Shown: positions 61,698-64,000 of the stretch, piece by piece | How positions within the stretch are numbered: the first letter of the stretch is position 1 | How the letters are laid out: each line of letters opens with the position of its first letter | Assembly (NCBI RefSeq): GCF_025147325.1 | Contig: NZ_CP102262.1 | Coordinates: forward strand, 2,976,001-3,040,000 | Direction of reading: 5' to 3' | Origin: Bacteroides stercoris ATCC 43183 | Lineage (GTDB): Bacteria > Bacteroidota > Bacteroidia > Bacteroidales > Bacteroidaceae | Length of the DNA stretch: 64,000 nt | The notes under the pieces: model-generated | Database searches by the model: none | Seen by the model: only the letters and a program-made list of their open reading frames with translations | What the model was told of the DNA's origin: nothing | Translations under genes and position numbers: made by a program

Positions 61698-63014
61698 TCA
61701 CTTCTCCCTCTCCGGCAGCACCCAATTCAGCACCACATACCCCAGCACCCCGGCAAGCACCGTCCCTACAAGCACCCCGAATTTCGCCTGGTTCAGCAGT
61801 TCCGGATATTCGTCCGCAAAGGAAAGGTTGGCAATGAACAACGATACGGTAAACCCGATACCGCCCAGCAGGGAGACGCCCGCTATATTCTTCCAGTTCA
61901 TCCCCGCCAGCATCAGCGCTACGCCGCTCTTCACCGCCAGCCACGTAAACAGGTATATCCCCAGGAACTTGCCCAGCAGCAAGCCAGCCGCCACAGCGAT
62001 GCTCACATCTCCCACGATGCTGCCGCTACCGCTGAACACCACACCGGCATTGGCAAAGGCAAACAGCGGCAGTATCACGAAGCTCACCGCCCCGTGCAGG
62101 TTGTCTTCCAGCGACTGCAACGGGCTGATAACATAATCCGATGCCCGCTCCACCTGCTTCAACGTGGCAATCTGCGCATTGGTCAGCACGATATTATCCG
62201 ACTTGGAAACCGGGAACTCCCCGATGATGTCGCGAATCCGCTCGATGTATTTGCCCGCATCCAAGCGCGGACGCGCCGGTATCACAAACGCCAGTATCAC
62301 GCCCGAAATCGTACTATGGATGCCCGATTGCAGGAACAGATACCAGATAATCACACCGAAGAAGAGGAAGAATATCTTCTGCGTTACGCCGAACTTACCC
62401 ATATAGTAGAGGAACACGTACAGGACAGCCGCCGCAATCAGGTATCCGTATGCCACGTCAGCGCTATAGAACAGTGCGATGACCAGTATGCCGCCGATGT
62501 CGTCCACCACGGCAAATGCCGTCAGGAATATTTTCAGGCTCAACGGCACACGCTTGCCCAGCAAACTGAGCACTCCCAATGAGAAAGCAATGTCCGTGGC
62601 CATCGGGATAGCCATCCCCCGGGTTTCGGGAGTGCCGGAGGCAACCGACAACGCATAGATGACAACCGGAACCACCATCCCCCCGCATGCCGCAATAAAA
62701 GGCAAAGCCGCTTTCCGCACAGAGGACAGTTCCCCCACCAGCAGTTCGCGCTTTATCTCCAGGCCCACTGCCAGAAAGAAAACGGTCATCAGGCAGTCGT
62801 TAATGAATTCTATCATCTTCAGCGGATGCCCGCCGTGCGAAAACAGATTGAAGTTGCCGATGCGCAGATGCAGCTCCTGAAGCAGGGAATCCTGGTATAC
62901 GGGCGACAGGGACGAGTTGGCAACCACAGCGGCCAGGATAGCCGCCAGAAACAAAAGCACGCTCGCTGCTATGTTCAGCGACGAAATGTTTTTTACGGTA
63001 CGTAGGATAATCAT
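61698..63014 (-). CDS. nhaA: Na+/H+ antiporter NhaA
   Basis: From MIILRTVKNISSLNIAASVL the protein has 438 residues and about 12 membrane segments. AVGLEIKRELLVGEL, the twin aspartates in FAVVDDIGGILVIALFY, and MATDIAFSLGVLSLLG are signature regions of NhaA; the aspartates bind Na+ and H+. It exports Na+ for H+ at alkaline pH. In-frame sequence up to 63080 has no membrane character and is unlikely to be translated. Confidence 0.92.
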   Translation of the reverse strand: MIILRTVKNISSLNIAASVLLFLAAILAAVVANSSLSPVYQDSLLQELHLRIGNFNLFSHGGHPLKMIEFINDCLMTVFFLAVGLEIKRELLVGELSSVRKAALPFIAACGGMVVPVVIYALSVASGTPETRGMAIPMATDIAFSLGVLSLLGKRVPLSLKIFLTAFAVVDDIGGILVIALFYSADVAYGYLIAAAVLYVFLYYMGKFGVTQKIFFLFFGVIIWYLFLQSGIHSTISGVILAFVIPARPRLDAGKYIERIRDIIGEFPVSKSDNIVLTNAQIATLKQVERASDYVISPLQSLEDNLHGAVSFVILPLFAFANAGVVFSGSGSIVGDVSIAVAAGLLLGKFLGIYLFTWLAVKSGVALMLAGMNWKNIAGVSLLGGIGFTVSLFIANLSFADEYPELLNQAKFGVLVGTVLAGVLGYVVLNWVLPEREK

Positions 63015-63125
63015 AAGTATTTTTAATTGAAGGGTTCGTTCATTTTCGGAAAAAGACAAAAAAGGGGGCAGCCCTATCATGAAAGAACAACCCCCGAAAG
63101 ATATGATTGATTCGGCAGCAAACCG

Positions 63126-64000
63126 CTAATCCAGTTTCAGCACCGCCAGGAATGCTTTCTGCGGCACTTCCACATTACCGATTTGCTTCATTCTCTTCTT
63201 GCCCCGTTTCTGCTTCTCGAGCAACTTGCGCTTACGGCTCACGTCGCCGCCGTAGCACTTGGCCGTAACATCCTTGCGTACAGCCTTGATTGTTTCGCGG
63301 GAGATAATCTTGGCGCCGATGGCCGCCTGGATGGCGATGTCGAACTGCTGTCTCGGAATCAGGTCCTTCAGCTTCTCGCACATGCGGCGTCCCAGCTCGT
63401 ATGCGTTGTCAAAGTGCGTCAGGGTGGAAAGGGCATCCACCGGTTCGCCGTTCAGGAGAATATCCAGTTTCACCAGCTTGGACGGACGGAAGCCGTTGGC
63501 ATGGTAGTCGAAAGAGGCGTATCCCTTGGAGATGCTTTTCAGCTTGTCGTAGAAGTCGATGACGATTTCGCCCAGCGGCATGTCATAGTATATCTCCACG
63601 CGATTGCCGGAAATGTATTCCTGCTTCACCAGTTCGCCACGCTTGCCCAGGCAGAGCGTCATGATGGGGCCGATATAGTCCGTGGCGGTAATCACCGAGG
63701 CGCGGATATAAGGCTCTTCGATGCGGTCTATCAGGGTGGGGTCGGGCATGCTGCCGGGGTTGTGCACCTCGGTCATGTGCCCCTGCTTGTCGTAGATGTT
63801 GTACGACACGTTCGGCACGGTGGTAATCACGTTCATATCGAATTCGCGGTCCAGGCGTTCCTGCACAATCTCCATGTGGAGCAGTCCTAAGAATCCGCAA
63901 CGGAAACCGAAGCCCAGCGCCAGTGACGATTCGGGCTGGAACGTCAGCGAGGCGTCGTTCAACTGCAACTTCTCCAGCGAAGAGCGCAGGTCCTCGAAGT
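63126..64000 (-). CDS. lepA: Elongation factor 4, 3' part
   Basis: The frame is open to the right edge, so the 5' part, with the GTPase domain, is outside. What is present includes [40 protein letters not shown] (EF-G-like domain III/V boundary), and the LepA-specific C-terminal domain ([23 protein letters not shown] and the final [11 protein letters not shown]). EF4 moves stalled ribosomes back a step. It is the last gene in the window and is 111 bp before nhaA on the same strand. Confidence 0.95.
   Translation of the reverse strand, partial: FEDLRSSLEKLQLNDASLTFQPESSLALGFGFRCGFLGLLHMEIVQERLDREFDMNVITTVPNVSYNIYDKQGHMTEVHNPGSMPDPTLIDRIEEPYIRASVITATDYIGPIMTLCLGKRGELVKQEYISGNRVEIYYDMPLGEIVIDFYDKLKSISKGYASFDYHANGFRPSKLVKLDILLNGEPVDALSTLTHFDNAYELGRRMCEKLKDLIPRQQFDIAIQAAIGAKIISRETIKAVRKDVTAKCYGGDVSRKRKLLEKQKRGKKRMKQIGNVEVPQKAFLAVLKLD

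Overview
The window is chromosomal DNA of a gut Bacteroides (order Bacteroidales). Three things point there. Promoters have the Bacteroides form (TTTG, a spacer of 18-20 bp, then TAnnTTTG), often just upstream of a gene. The core genes are Bacteroidota versions: a BamD lipoprotein, RNA polymerase omega, a PorT-like barrel, DUF4293, DUF4923 and DUF5723 proteins, a choloylglycine hydrolase and a cambialistic-type superoxide dismutase. tRNA genes lack an encoded CCA. I do not assign a species.

Layout. 1-3279: bamD-rpoZ-DUF4293 and paaK-ACT, all on the minus strand. 3534-13254: uvrB, a bile salt hydrolase and an addAB-type helicase/nuclease pair. 13359-17790, minus: a receiver-kinase hybrid, UDP-glucuronate decarboxylase, and a coupled operon of a small acetyltransferase-like protein, a PAPS-reductase-fold protein and a ParB-like protein (IbrA/IbrB type). 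18287-23076: a three-gene envelope operon, followed by an IS1182-type element and a sugar MFS gene. 26280-35253: small barrels, a potassium channel, an aminotransferase, yqgE, recR, engB, one tRNA-Asp and a cluster of six tRNA genes (three Gly, three Leu). 35364-39638: nspC, pcrA and sodB.

39922-48026 is the accessory region. It is AT-rich and bounded by a 26-bp direct repeat (25/26 identical) made of the last codons and stop of ppdK. It therefore looks like an island inserted at the 3' end of ppdK, with the original ppdK terminator left on the far side. It holds a Fic protein with operator-like dyads, a 67-codon gene, a 717-residue protein I cannot classify, an 1163-residue SF2 helicase with a C-terminal PD-(D/E)XK nuclease signature, and a broken HNH gene. 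No integrase is visible. The helicase-nuclease and its unclassified partner are the best candidate for an undescribed, probably defensive, system.

48000-64000: ppdK, rlmD, an RluA-family synthase, tandem lipoproteins, an MFS exporter, a small barrel, a PAS protein, a second-type methionine aminopeptidase, rmuC, xpt-pbuX, nhaA and the 3' part of lepA.

A recurring theme is arrays of short repeats with a 21- or 22-bp period, about two helical turns, each unit containing a small dyad. They lie at 8348, 17967, 52390 and 57941, with a looser one near 28960. The arrays at 8348 and 52390 belong to the same family: one is read in frame inside addA, the other is intergenic and inverted. A second family, built from CACGGATTACACGGAT-like words, forms long hairpins at 6791, 53582 and 61469.
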